Of a stretch of 64,000 bases of DNA, positions 53,580-62,219 are shown one piece after another (the first letter of the stretch is position 1; each line of letters opens with the position of its first letter). The notes beneath the pieces were generated by a model. That model saw nothing but the letters and a program-made list of their open reading frames with translations. It did no database searches and was not told the DNA's origin. Origin of the DNA: JBKHYJ01 sp046565505 (GTDB lineage Bacteria > Acidobacteriota > Blastocatellia > UBA7656); NCBI GenBank assembly GCA_046565505.1, contig JBKHYJ010000098.1, positions 1-64,000 of the forward strand, read 5' to 3'. Made by a program: the position numbers and the translations under genes.

Positions 53580-55547
53580 ATGAGAAAATTTCTGCACTCG
53601 GCCCTCGTCATGCTAACGCTCCTCGCTCTCTCGGAGCAGTCCCTGGCTCAGCAGAGGCGAGAGGCCCAATCGCCGCCCAACCCCCTCGTTAAAATCCTTC
53701 AGTCGAAGGGCGTCATAACCGAGCAGGAGGCGGCGATGATTAGCGGGGCGCCGACCGAGGGCGAAGCGCAGCAACGGCTGGCGAAGCTGCTCCTGACAAA
53801 AGGCATCCTCAATCAGCAGGAATACGATCAGACGCTTTCGGCTCTGGGAGCCGGTTCCGCGCCTATGGCCCCCGCGCCCGCGCCCCCGGACGGCGCGGCC
53901 CCCCGCCTCGTGAACGCCTCCGCGCGCGGCGCGGACGCGGCCATCCCGAATGACGCGCTTCGCGCCGCGACTGTCCCATCCCCGGCCGTGGCCGCCGGCA
54001 CTAATACGGCGCCCGCCCCGGCCGGCGGCGTTACCGCGACCGCCGCGCAGCAAAGGGACGAGAAGCAGCCCGGCCCCGCGCAGCCGCCCGCGCCGATACC
54101 TGCGGTCTCTCCGCTGCGCGTGCTGCCCATAACGACGCCCAGGAGGGACAACCTGCTGCCGGACATCAAGCTCTTCAGCACGGCGAGGGTCAGGCCCTAT
54201 GGGTTCATCAAGGTGAGCGCAGTGCACCAGTCCGCGTCGAGCGGGGGGCTGTTCGGCGCAGACGATTTCCCGCTGCCGCTGCTGCTCGCCGACACCGGGC
54301 CGGACAGCGACTCCAAGTTCCACATCAAGGACAGGGCGACGCGGCTGGGGCTCGATTTCGAGTGGCCCGACGTGGCGAAGAACCTCACGCTCACGGGCAA
54401 GATCGAGTTCGACTTTGAAGGCAACTTTACCAACGTCAACAACCGCAACATCAGCTCCGTGCGTTCGTCGCAGCCTTCGCTGCGCCTCGCCTGGGTGCGG
54501 CTCGACACCAAACTCGGGGACTTGCCCTGGTTCGTGCAGTTCGGCCAGGACTGGTCCGTATTCGGGTCATCGACCCTGGCCGACTTGTTCGAGACGACGG
54601 CGTTCGGGATAGGGCTCGGCAACATCTACGAGCGCATGCCCATGATCCGCACGGGCGTGCAGTTCGGCAAAAAGGATTTCAGGGTCCAGCCTGAAATCGC
54701 CATCGCGCTCCCCGGCTTCGGCGAGCCGGGCCTCAACGTTGACGAGCGCACGCGATTCGGCAGCCGTGTGGGCCCCGAGAGCGGGCGGCCTGAGGTCGAA
54801 GCCAGGGTCGTCTTTCAATTCCCTCTCTCGCGCGCGGCGGGCGTAGTACCCGCGCAAATCATCTTCAGCTACGATAACGCGGAGCGGGCGGAGATCGTGC
54901 CCGCCGCCAACCTGCCCGCCGCCTCCACCCCGGCCGGCGCGCTGATCCGCGCGGCCTTCCCGACCGGCGCGCGGATAACGTCCCAGCGCAACGCATGGTC
55001 TGCGGAGTTCCAGTTGCCGACCCCCTACCTGACGGTTGCCGGCAAGTATTACCACGGCGGCGACCTGAGGTTTTATTTCGGCGGGCAGCTCAACGACGTG
55101 TTCACGGACATAGGCCGCGCCACCCCGCTGGGCACTGCCCTCAGCCTGGGCGAGCGCGCAATCCCGTTCGGGCTTCTCAACGGGCGCGTGGTCGTGGCCG
55201 ACCTAGAGCCCGTGCATGGGCAGGGCGGCTTCCTACAGCTCGGGCTGCCGCTCTCCAGAATCTTCGGTGCGAGGCCCGAGGGCCGCGCGGCCGGCTGGTC
55301 GCTCAACTTGATCTACGGCGTCGACTCGGCGCTCGCCAAGGACGCCGTCCGCGCCAACGGCCTGCTCAGGACCGACATGGGCGTGGTGCAACTGCGCTAC
55401 AGGCTCAACCGCTGGGTCACCTTCATACACGAGGAGACCTACATAGACACGCGCACGGTCGGCGGAGTGCTGAGGTTGTTCCGGGGCGTGCCCGTGCACG
55501 AAGCGCATGCGTGGCGCAGCGAGTTCGGGCCGATCTTCACGTTCTAG
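53580..55547 (+). CDS. DcaP-like outer-membrane porin
   Basis: This 655-residue exported protein has a signal peptide (MRKFLHSALVMLTLLALSEQSLA|Q) and a short N-terminal helical region (about 25-85) with two repeats around ILQSKGVITEQEAAMI and LLLTKGILNQQEYDQTL. A Pro/Ala-rich linker follows (about 90-180). From about 200 the sequence is a beta-barrel starting at RVRPYGFIKVSAVHQ and ending in an aromatic residue (PIFTF). The barrel resembles DcaP-type trimeric porins that admit organic acids. It follows the formate dehydrogenase genes and precedes an MHS transporter, so uptake of a carboxylate is a fair guess. Another porin family cannot be excluded by eye. Confidence 0.72.
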   Translation: MRKFLHSALVMLTLLALSEQSLAQQRREAQSPPNPLVKILQSKGVITEQEAAMISGAPTEGEAQQRLAKLLLTKGILNQQEYDQTLSALGAGSAPMAPAPAPPDGAAPRLVNASARGADAAIPNDALRAATVPSPAVAAGTNTAPAPAGGVTATAAQQRDEKQPGPAQPPAPIPAVSPLRVLPITTPRRDNLLPDIKLFSTARVRPYGFIKVSAVHQSASSGGLFGADDFPLPLLLADTGPDSDSKFHIKDRATRLGLDFEWPDVAKNLTLTGKIEFDFEGNFTNVNNRNISSVRSSQPSLRLAWVRLDTKLGDLPWFVQFGQDWSVFGSSTLADLFETTAFGIGLGNIYERMPMIRTGVQFGKKDFRVQPEIAIALPGFGEPGLNVDERTRFGSRVGPESGRPEVEARVVFQFPLSRAAGVVPAQIIFSYDNAERAEIVPAANLPAASTPAGALIRAAFPTGARITSQRNAWSAEFQLPTPYLTVAGKYYHGGDLRFYFGGQLNDVFTDIGRATPLGTALSLGERAIPFGLLNGRVVVADLEPVHGQGGFLQLGLPLSRIFGARPEGRAAGWSLNLIYGVDSALAKDAVRANGLLRTDMGVVQLRYRLNRWVTFIHEETYIDTRTVGGVLRLFRGVPVHEAHAWRSEFGPIFTF

Positions 55548-55602
55548 CAACGAAGCGGCACGCGGGCCGGATGGCGACTCTGACACTACAGGAGAAACAA
55601 TC

Positions 55603-57129
55603 ATGTCTACAACGGCAGATACCGGGTACGACGCGGCGCATGAGTATAAGATATGGCAGGTCATCGCCGCGTCGGCAGTCGGGACGATGATAGAGTGGTA
55701 TGACTTCTACATCTTCGGCAGCCTAACGGCCATCATCGCGCCGAAGTTCTACCCGCCGGGCAACGACACGTTCGCTTTGATCGCCTACCTTTCGACTTTC
55801 GCCGTAGGCTTCGTGGTGCGGCCATTCGGCGCGCTATTTTTCGGCAGGATCGGCGACCTGATCGGGCGCAAGTACGCATTCCTCGTGACGCTGATGATTA
55901 TGGGCGGGGCGACGGCGCTGATCGGCTTCCTGCCGACGTATGGGACCATAGGGATCGCCGCGCCGATCATTCTGCTCGTGATCCGCATCCTGCAAGGGCT
56001 GGCGCTCGGCGGCGAATATGGCGGGGCGGCCGTCTACGTCGCCGAGCATGTGCCGGACGAAAAGCGGGGCTTCTACACGAGCTTCATACAGATCACCGCG
56101 ACGCTGGGCCTGTTCGTTTCGCTCGCGGTGATTCTCCTGGTGCAGAACATGATGAGCGCGGACGACTTCAGGTCGTGGGGCTGGCGCGTCCCGTTCATCA
56201 TCTCCATCTTCCTCGTCGGCATCTCGCTTTACATCCGCCTGCGGATGAAGGAGTCACCGATCTTCGCGCAGATAAAGAGCGCCGGCATGACTTCGGCCAG
56301 GCCGCTGGTCGAGAGCTTCACGAAGTGGCCAAACCTCAAACGCGTCCTGATCTCTCTGTTCGGCGCGACGGCGGGGCAAGGCGTCGTGTGGTACACGGGC
56401 CAGTTCTACGCCCTATTCTTCCTCCAGACGATTCTCAAGGTGAACGCCACCTCCTCAAATTACATCATCGCCGTCGCGCTGCTGCTCGGGATGCCGCTGT
56501 TCGTCCTCTTCGGCTCGCTGTCGGACCGCATCGGGCGCAAGTGGATCATCCTGGCGGGCTGCCTGCTGGCCGTCGTCAGTTACATCCCGATTTACAAAGC
56601 GATGGAGTCGGCCGCGGGCTCCAACGTCGAGACGGCCACGTCGCAAAAGAACCCCGTGACGGGCGCCATTTCGCTCACGCCGATGACGAGGGTTAACGGC
56701 GAGTTGCAGCCCGCCAAAGAAGTGCTGCCGTATACGGACTTCGGCAGCTTCATCGGCAACCCCACGGCGTGGAAGCTGATACTGCTCGTGCTGATACAGG
56801 TCGTGTGGGTGACGATGGTTTATGGGCCAATCGCGGCGTACCTGGTGGAGGCCTTCCCTGCGAGGATCAGGTACACGTCCCTGTCGCTGCCATACCATAT
56901 CGGCAATGGCGTATTCGGCGGGCTGCTGCCGCTGATAGGCCTGTCAATAGTCGCCTCGACAGGGAAAATCTACGCGGGGCTTTACTACCCGATAATCGTC
57001 GCCGGCGTCACGTTCATCGTCGGGGCGATCTTCTTGAAAGAGACCAGGCACGTCAAGATTTGGAATGAGACCAGGGGCGAAGACCCGCCAGGGGCCAAGG
57101 CGGTGCGCGACATCGAAGGCCCCGCCTAG
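55603..57129 (+). CDS. MFS transporter of the metabolite:H+ symporter (MHS) family
   Basis: The protein is 508 residues from the ATG at 55603, which has GGAG upstream. There are twelve hydrophobic segments, and the signature between helices 2 and 3 reads FGRIGDLIGRKYAF, with a similar GSLSDRIGRKW in the second half. This subfamily (KgtP, ShiA, ProP relatives) moves carboxylates, shikimate or betaine with protons. An extra hydrophilic loop of about 50 residues (SNVETATSQKNPVTGAIS... to LPYTDFGSF) sits in the second half. It lies between the porin and acetyl-CoA synthetase, which suggests acetate, propionate or a related acid; substrate unproven. Confidence 0.87.
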   Translation: MSTTADTGYDAAHEYKIWQVIAASAVGTMIEWYDFYIFGSLTAIIAPKFYPPGNDTFALIAYLSTFAVGFVVRPFGALFFGRIGDLIGRKYAFLVTLMIMGGATALIGFLPTYGTIGIAAPIILLVIRILQGLALGGEYGGAAVYVAEHVPDEKRGFYTSFIQITATLGLFVSLAVILLVQNMMSADDFRSWGWRVPFIISIFLVGISLYIRLRMKESPIFAQIKSAGMTSARPLVESFTKWPNLKRVLISLFGATAGQGVVWYTGQFYALFFLQTILKVNATSSNYIIAVALLLGMPLFVLFGSLSDRIGRKWIILAGCLLAVVSYIPIYKAMESAAGSNVETATSQKNPVTGAISLTPMTRVNGELQPAKEVLPYTDFGSFIGNPTAWKLILLVLIQVVWVTMVYGPIAAYLVEAFPARIRYTSLSLPYHIGNGVFGGLLPLIGLSIVASTGKIYAGLYYPIIVAGVTFIVGAIFLKETRHVKIWNETRGEDPPGAKAVRDIEGPA

Positions 57130-57282
57130 GACGCCCGGTTGCTTTTTGCTTAATGGTCTTCGAGAGTTTAATCTTGTCATGAGCACGGGCCATGCCGGGA
57201 GATGGGGGGCTTGTTAAGCCCCCTCTTGAGCCGGGCAGGCGTAGACGCGATCAATTACTTTGCAGTGTTGGAGGGAAGCCGT

Positions 57283-59232
57283 ATGTCGCAGGCGAATATC
57301 GATTCGGTGCTGAAGGAAACCAGGGTCTTCGAGCCGCCCGAGCAGTTCCGTAAACAGGCTCACCTCAAGGGCCTGGAAGATTACGAGCGAATCTACCGCG
57401 AGGCGGAAACCGACCCGGAAAAATTCTGGGCGCGGATAGCCGGCGAGCTTCACTGGTTCCAGCCCTGGGACAAAGTGCTGGAGTGGGAAGCGCCGTGGGC
57501 CAAGTGGTTCGTGGGCGGCAAGATCAACATCTCTTACAACTGCCTGGACCGCCACGTCGCCACCTGGCGCAAGAATAAAGCCGCCTTCATCTGGGAGGGC
57601 GAGCCGGGTGAGGTCCGCACTCTCACCTACAACCAACTGCTCGCCGAGGTCTCGAAATTCGCCAACGTCTTGAAGTCGCTCGGCATCAAGAAAGGCGACA
57701 CGGTCGCCATCTACATGGGCATGACGCCGGAGCTTCCCGTCGCCATGCTCGCCTGCGCGCGCGTCGGGGCGACTCATTCCGTGGTCTTCGGCGGCTTCTC
57801 GGCCAACGCGCTCATCGACCGCATCAACGACGCGGGGTGCTCCGCGGTAATCACGCAGGACGGCTCTTACCGGCGCGGCGCGGAGATCCCCCTGAAGGCA
57901 ACGGTCGATGAGGCGCTCGCCTCCTGCCCAACGGTGAAGTCCGTGATCGTTTATAAGCGCACAGGCTCGGCAATCAACATGCAGCGGGGGCGCGACCACT
58001 GGTGGCATGACCTGATGGCCGACGCCTCGGATAAGTGTGAGGCGGAGCCGCTCGATTCCGAACACCCGCTCTACATACTTTACACTTCGGGCAGCACGGG
58101 CAAGCCCAAGGGCGTGGTCCACACGACGGGCGGCTACGCGGTCGGGACCTACATCACCACCAAGTGGGTATTCGACCTTAAAGAAGATGATATTTACTGG
58201 TGCACGGCCGACATCGGGTGGGTCACGGGTCACAGCTACATCGTCTACGGGCCGCTGGCGAACGGGGCGACCGTCGTCATGTACGAAGGCGCGCCTAATC
58301 ACCCGGAGCCGGACCGCTTCTGGCGGATAATCGAGCGGCACAAGGTTAACATCTTCTACACCGCGCCCACGGCCATCCGCGCTTTCATGAAATGGGGCGA
58401 GCAGTACCCCCGCCGCTACGAGATGTCCAGCCTGAGGCTGCTGGGCACGGTCGGCGAGCCGATCAACCCCGAGGCGTGGATGTGGTACAGGCAGGTGATA
58501 GGGCGCGAGCGGTGCCCGATAGTGGACACCTGGTGGCAGACGGAGACCGGGGCGATCATGATCACGCCGCTGCCCGGCGCGGTAGCGACAAAGCCCGGGA
58601 GCGCGACGCGGCCTTTCCCGGGCATCGTCGCCGACGTTGTTACGCGGGCGGGCGAGTCCGTCCCGCCCGGCTCGGGCGGCTACCTCGTCATCAAGCGCCC
58701 GTGGCCCTCGATGCTGCGGACGATCTACAAGGACCCGCAGCGGTACGTGGACCAGTACTGGTCGGAGATCCCGGGCGTGTACTTCGCAGGCGACGGGGCG
58801 AGGAAAGACGAGGACGGCTACTTCTGGATACTGGGCCGCGTCGACGACGTTATCAACGTGTCGGGCCACCGCCTGAGCACGATGGAGGTGGAATCGGCTC
58901 TGGTGGCCCATCCTATGGTGGCGGAGGCGGCCGTGGTCGCAAGGCCCGACGAGGTGAAGGGCCAGGCCATCTCGGCATTCGTGACGCTGGAATCGGGGCA
59001 CGAGCCGACCGACGAATTGAAGGATGAGTTACGCAAGTGGGTCGCGCACGAGATAGGCGCGCTGGCCCGGCCCGACGACCTGAGGTTCGCCGACGCGCTG
59101 CCGAAGACGCGCAGCGGGAAGATCATGCGCCGCCTGCTCCGCGAAATCGCCACGAGCGGCGAAGTGCGCGGCGACGTGACGACGCTCGAAGATTTTTCGG
59201 TGCTCACAAAATTGAAAGAGGAAGAAGAGTAA
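57283..59232 (+). CDS. acs: Acetyl-CoA synthetase (AMP-forming)
   Basis: The protein is 649 residues from the ATG at 57283 (GGAGGG nine bases upstream), against about 652 in E. coli. It activates acetate to acetyl-AMP and acetyl-CoA. The adenylate-forming loop YTSGSTGKPKGVV, the segment DTWWQTETG, and the C-terminal PKTRSGKIMRR lysine (site of regulatory acetylation in homologues) are all seen. It ends directly against the DinB-like gene with no spacer. The pairing with an MHS transporter suggests an acid uptake and activation module. Confidence 0.93.
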   Translation: MSQANIDSVLKETRVFEPPEQFRKQAHLKGLEDYERIYREAETDPEKFWARIAGELHWFQPWDKVLEWEAPWAKWFVGGKINISYNCLDRHVATWRKNKAAFIWEGEPGEVRTLTYNQLLAEVSKFANVLKSLGIKKGDTVAIYMGMTPELPVAMLACARVGATHSVVFGGFSANALIDRINDAGCSAVITQDGSYRRGAEIPLKATVDEALASCPTVKSVIVYKRTGSAINMQRGRDHWWHDLMADASDKCEAEPLDSEHPLYILYTSGSTGKPKGVVHTTGGYAVGTYITTKWVFDLKEDDIYWCTADIGWVTGHSYIVYGPLANGATVVMYEGAPNHPEPDRFWRIIERHKVNIFYTAPTAIRAFMKWGEQYPRRYEMSSLRLLGTVGEPINPEAWMWYRQVIGRERCPIVDTWWQTETGAIMITPLPGAVATKPGSATRPFPGIVADVVTRAGESVPPGSGGYLVIKRPWPSMLRTIYKDPQRYVDQYWSEIPGVYFAGDGARKDEDGYFWILGRVDDVINVSGHRLSTMEVESALVAHPMVAEAAVVARPDEVKGQAISAFVTLESGHEPTDELKDELRKWVAHEIGALARPDDLRFADALPKTRSGKIMRRLLREIATSGEVRGDVTTLEDFSVLTKLKEEEE

Positions 59233-59736
59233 ATGGAGGGCGTCGCGGGCAACGCTTACGACTTCCTTCTCGACACGTACGAGACGGAGTTGCTGAAGAT
59301 CGTCGGCATCTGGTCGGCGTTTCCAGAGTCGGCCGCGGGATACAGACCCCACCCGAAGTCGCGCAGCGTCATCGAGCAGATGGAGCACCAGGTCCAGTCC
59401 GAAGGCCGGTGGATGAAAAACATGCTCGGCATAGACACGGGCGACCCGAATCCGCGGGAGAGGACTACCCAGGCGTTCATTGAGAAATACAAGGCCGACG
59501 CGACGCGGAGGCTTGAACTGCTCAGGGGCAAGCCCGACGAGTGGTGGCGCGAGACGACCAGCTTCTTCGACGTGGTCCGGTCCCGCGCCTGGGTCGTCAT
59601 GCGCAGGATAAACCATTCGACTCACCACAGGGGCCAGTTGGTCGTCTACCTGCGGCTGCTGGACATACCGCAGCCATCAGTCTATGGGCCCACGGCCGAC
59701 ACGGGCGACAAGGTGATTTATTCTTTCAAGGGCTGA
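59233..59736 (+). CDS. DinB-family protein
   Basis: This 167-residue helical-bundle protein starts with ATG right after the acs TAA, so it is translationally coupled. Metal-binding His residues in the family's spacing are present: H52 in EQMEHQV, and H128 plus H132 (with H131) in NHSTHHRGQL. DinB/YfiT proteins include thiol transferases and metal-dependent hydrolases, but the substrate here is unknown. The link with acs may be just operon fortune. Confidence 0.85.
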   Translation: MEGVAGNAYDFLLDTYETELLKIVGIWSAFPESAAGYRPHPKSRSVIEQMEHQVQSEGRWMKNMLGIDTGDPNPRERTTQAFIEKYKADATRRLELLRGKPDEWWRETTSFFDVVRSRAWVVMRRINHSTHHRGQLVVYLRLLDIPQPSVYGPTADTGDKVIYSFKG

Positions 59737-59754
59737 CCGGAATCGGGAACAAGC

Positions 59755-60387
59755 ATGAAAATGGTGATGGTCGGCGGCCACAGTCGGAACGTCGGCAAGA
59801 CTTCCGTAGTCGAGGGCATAATCAGGGCGCTGCCTGAAATGAATTGGACGGCGGTGAAGATAACGCAGTTCGGTCATGGCGTCTGTTCGGCCGATGGAAC
59901 CCCCTGCGACTGCGCGGTGAGCGAGCACCAATTCTCGATCAGCGAGGAGCGCAAAACGGATTCGGGCACAGACACCGCGCGCTTTTTTTCCGCCGGCGCG
60001 CGGCGCTCGCTGTGGGTGCGCACGAGGCAGGGCGAATTGTTCACGGCGCTCGACGCGCTGAGGGGTGAAATCGAAGGCGCCGGGTTTGTGATTGTCGAAA
60101 GCAACAGCCTGCGCAGGTTCATCAAGCCCGCAATCTACCTGCAGGTCCTTGACCCTTTCAACGCTGATTTCAAACCCTCGGCGCGGCAATTTTTCGACCT
60201 CGCCGACGCCTACCTGCTGACCTCCCGGCCGGGCGAGGATGAGACGCGCGGCCCGGAAACGGCCGCGCAGGCTTTGCTGTTAGCCCGCGAGTTGCAGAGA
60301 AATAAGCCGTGCTTCGAGGTCCGCCCGGAGGACCAGTTCATGAGCCGGCCCGTGATAGATTTTGTTCGGTCAAAGCTCGAAGGCTGA
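59755..60387 (+). CDS. P-loop protein related to MobB, with an added Cys motif
   Basis: This 210-residue NTPase-like protein has an N-terminal phosphate loop, GGHSRNVGK15TS, as in the molybdopterin-guanine dinucleotide factor MobB and related small GTPases of cofactor pathways. A short Cys-rich element C44-S-A-D-G-T-P-C51-D-C53 follows with three cysteines in ten residues, which could hold an Fe-S cluster or metal. The second half (VIVESNSLRRFIKPAIYLQVLDP) resembles the switch region of MobB-like folds. It starts 18 bases after the DinB gene and is the last gene of the acs operon, before a hairpin at 60403. A role in Mo or metal cofactor handling is inferred from fold and the nearby formate dehydrogenase. 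It is not a standard MobB. Confidence 0.62.
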   Translation: MKMVMVGGHSRNVGKTSVVEGIIRALPEMNWTAVKITQFGHGVCSADGTPCDCAVSEHQFSISEERKTDSGTDTARFFSAGARRSLWVRTRQGELFTALDALRGEIEGAGFVIVESNSLRRFIKPAIYLQVLDPFNADFKPSARQFFDLADAYLLTSRPGEDETRGPETAAQALLLARELQRNKPCFEVRPEDQFMSRPVIDFVRSKLEG

Positions 60388-60402
60388 CTCGCCCGCGCAT
60401 CC

Positions 60403-60426
60403 GTTAAAGGCTAAAAAGCCTTTAAC
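60403..60426 (+). terminator. Hairpin after the P-loop gene
   Basis: GTTAAAGGCT (60403-60412) and AGCCTTTAAC (60417-60426) pair perfectly around AAAA. It begins 15 bases past the stop codon and probably ends the acs operon. No T-run follows. Confidence 0.55.
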
Positions 60427-60433
60427 AGGCCGG

Positions 60434-60700
60434 CTACCTCATCAACCCGGAGTCATGCAGCGACTCGCGCAGGTCCGCCGCGACACGGTCGGCATGGGCG
60501 ATCCCGTAGAGGTCGAGAATCAGGCCGAAGGCCGTGGTGAAATAGGCGGGCGCGTCGCGGAAATCGCGACGCGCCCGCCCGCGCGCCCGTTCTCCCAACG
60601 ATCAAGGACTACTGCGACGCCGGCCTTTTGCAGGTCCGTGGCGAGAGTCCGTCGGGCCAGGTCGAATGCCGCAATATTAATGCCCGCGCCCTTCCAGGGT
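60434..60700 (-). pseudogene. Decayed TIR/SEFIR-like domain gene
   Basis: On the minus strand one frame reads GINIAAFDLARRTLATDLQK then AGVAVVLDRWENG (around 60684-60600). After a frame change it goes on RRDFRDAPAYFTTAFGLILD, LYGIAHADRVAADLRESLHD, SGLMR and a stop at 60434. The two blocks resemble the start and end of bacterial TIR/SEFIR-domain proteins (compared from memory), with the middle (~70-80 residues) missing. A perfect 15-bp palindrome lies at the joint. The start region and any effector domain are not visible. The rest of the gap (60388-60948) holds nothing else recognised. Confidence 0.45.
60545..60579. repeat. Perfect 15-bp palindrome inside the TIR-like relic
   Basis: GGCGGGCGCGTCGCG (60545-60559) and CGCGACGCGCCCGCC (60565-60579) are exact complements around the loop GAAAT. 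It falls at the frame change of the TIR-like relic and so may mark the deletion joint. Confidence 0.75.
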
Positions 60701-60948
60701 GCGTAATAGCTTTACGCCTCGCAGCAGTTATCGCCCCTGGTGCCAATCGAACGACTCCTCCCGATTCTTCTTCGACATGGCTGTACCTGATCTTCGCGGC
60801 CGCCGGCTGTCAGTCGCGCGAGGTTTCGATTGTGCCCGGCCCGGCTGCGATTTTGAGCGCCGCGACAGGTCAAAGCCTTCATACTAAAAACTACTGAAGC
60901 AGCGGCAGGCCGCGGCGCTCTTAACGCCGAACACGAACGAAGCTGGAA

Positions 60949-61821
60949 TCAGAGCGTTTTCAGTATGCTCTTCCAGCGCGCCCAGGCTTCGTCGTGCGCT
61001 TTCTTGTTCGCATCTTTGTTAGCGTCGTTCGCGGTGGGGTCTTCGCCCGAGCGCATGAAGCCGTGCCCCGCCCCCGCGTAAGTCACCGGGTCATACGTCT
61101 TGCCGGCCTCTTTCATCAGCTCCGCGCTCTTGGGCACGGTCGCCGTCACGCGGGCGTCGTTGCCGCCATAGAAGCCATAAACCGGGGCCTTGATTTTTGC
61201 TATGGCCTCTTTGTTGTCAGGCCCCGTGCCGTAAAAGACAAAGGCCGCTTTCAGACTCGGCCTGTTAGTCGCAAAACGAAACGTCTGACTGCCTCCCCAG
61301 CAGAAGCCCGCCACCGCCACCTTGCCGTTTGCCGCCGGCAGCTTAGCCACGTAATCGGCCACGGCGTTCAAATCACCCGTGATCTGGTCGGGCGGCAGGT
61401 CGCGGATGGCCTGGCCGACCGCGCCGCGGTCAGTGAACTCGCTCGACCCGCCGCCGTTCGGCCCCGCGCCCGAAAGCAGGTCGGGCGCAATCGCGATGTA
61501 GCCCGCTTCAGCCAACTGGTCGGCGACGGTGCGCACCCAGTCGCTCAGCCCGAATATTTCATGTATGACCACGACGGCCGTCGCCTTCCCTTTGACCTCC
61601 GGGTACACGATGAAAGAGTTGACCATGCGGCTGCCATTCTTGACCTTCACCCATTCCTGGTGGCGCGAAGATTTCTCAAGCCTCTGCTTGGCCCAATCCT
61701 GATTCAGCGTAGAAAAAGAGACGGCCTCGACGCTATGGTTGTGCGCCCCGTCTGAGTGCTGCGCGGACGCGGTGGTCCCGGCTAACAACAGCGCTGTGAT
61801 AACGATGAAAGCATTTCTCAT
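60949..61821 (-). CDS. Exported dienelactone hydrolase-family protein
   Basis: The protein is 290 residues from the ATG at 61821 (GGGAGG upstream); the frame open to 61977 is not used. A signal peptide (MRNAFIVITALLLAGTTASA|Q) puts it outside the cytoplasm. The nucleophile is the Cys of GFCWGGSQ, with an Asp in FYGGNDARV and the His in GAGHGF completing the triad of the DLH family. These enzymes open lactone rings or hydrolyse small esters. The gene is divergent from the BNR-repeat protein. Its physiological substrate is unknown. Confidence 0.85.
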   Translation of the reverse strand: MRNAFIVITALLLAGTTASAQHSDGAHNHSVEAVSFSTLNQDWAKQRLEKSSRHQEWVKVKNGSRMVNSFIVYPEVKGKATAVVVIHEIFGLSDWVRTVADQLAEAGYIAIAPDLLSGAGPNGGGSSEFTDRGAVGQAIRDLPPDQITGDLNAVADYVAKLPAANGKVAVAGFCWGGSQTFRFATNRPSLKAAFVFYGTGPDNKEAIAKIKAPVYGFYGGNDARVTATVPKSAELMKEAGKTYDPVTYAGAGHGFMRSGEDPTANDANKDANKKAHDEAWARWKSILKTL

Positions 61822-62219
61822 CCTGACTCGACCTCCCTCGAATAGAATTTTAGTTTCATGCCGCGGGCGGCTGTTGGGACCGGCCCCCGCCATCGCCCGG
61901 CCGGCAGTACCATTGCGGCCGCGAGCCGAGTAACGATATATACTGGAGCGACCCGCATACTTCAACACGAAGGCCATAAATCCCGCGGCGCTCTCCGGGC
62001 GAACCCGGCCTCGCGGCCGGCGCGGCTCATTGCGTCGCGTTTCAATTCTATTCTATCATCTCGGTGCGGAAAGGTGGCGGCGGCCGATGCCGCCTGGTCG
62101 ATGGGGATCAGCACTTCAGCGTCAGAGGCTTTCAAGCAGCATGTGGCTCTCGCCTCATCGGGCCGGCGTGGTAATCAAACCGGAATGACTCACTCGCAAA
62201 TCAGCTTCGGAGGTCAATC
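61822..62219 (+). other. Divergent intergenic region with a candidate promoter
   Basis: These 398 bases hold no gene. TTGCGT (62030-62035) and TATCAT (62054-62059), 18 bases apart, could serve the plus-strand gene at 62220; GGAGGT just before its GTG is its ribosome site. Confidence 0.35.

Noticed and set aside
57214..59001. Open frame of 595 codons on the minus strand
   Set aside because: It is the antisense shadow of acs, with no ribosome site and Arg/His-rich composition.
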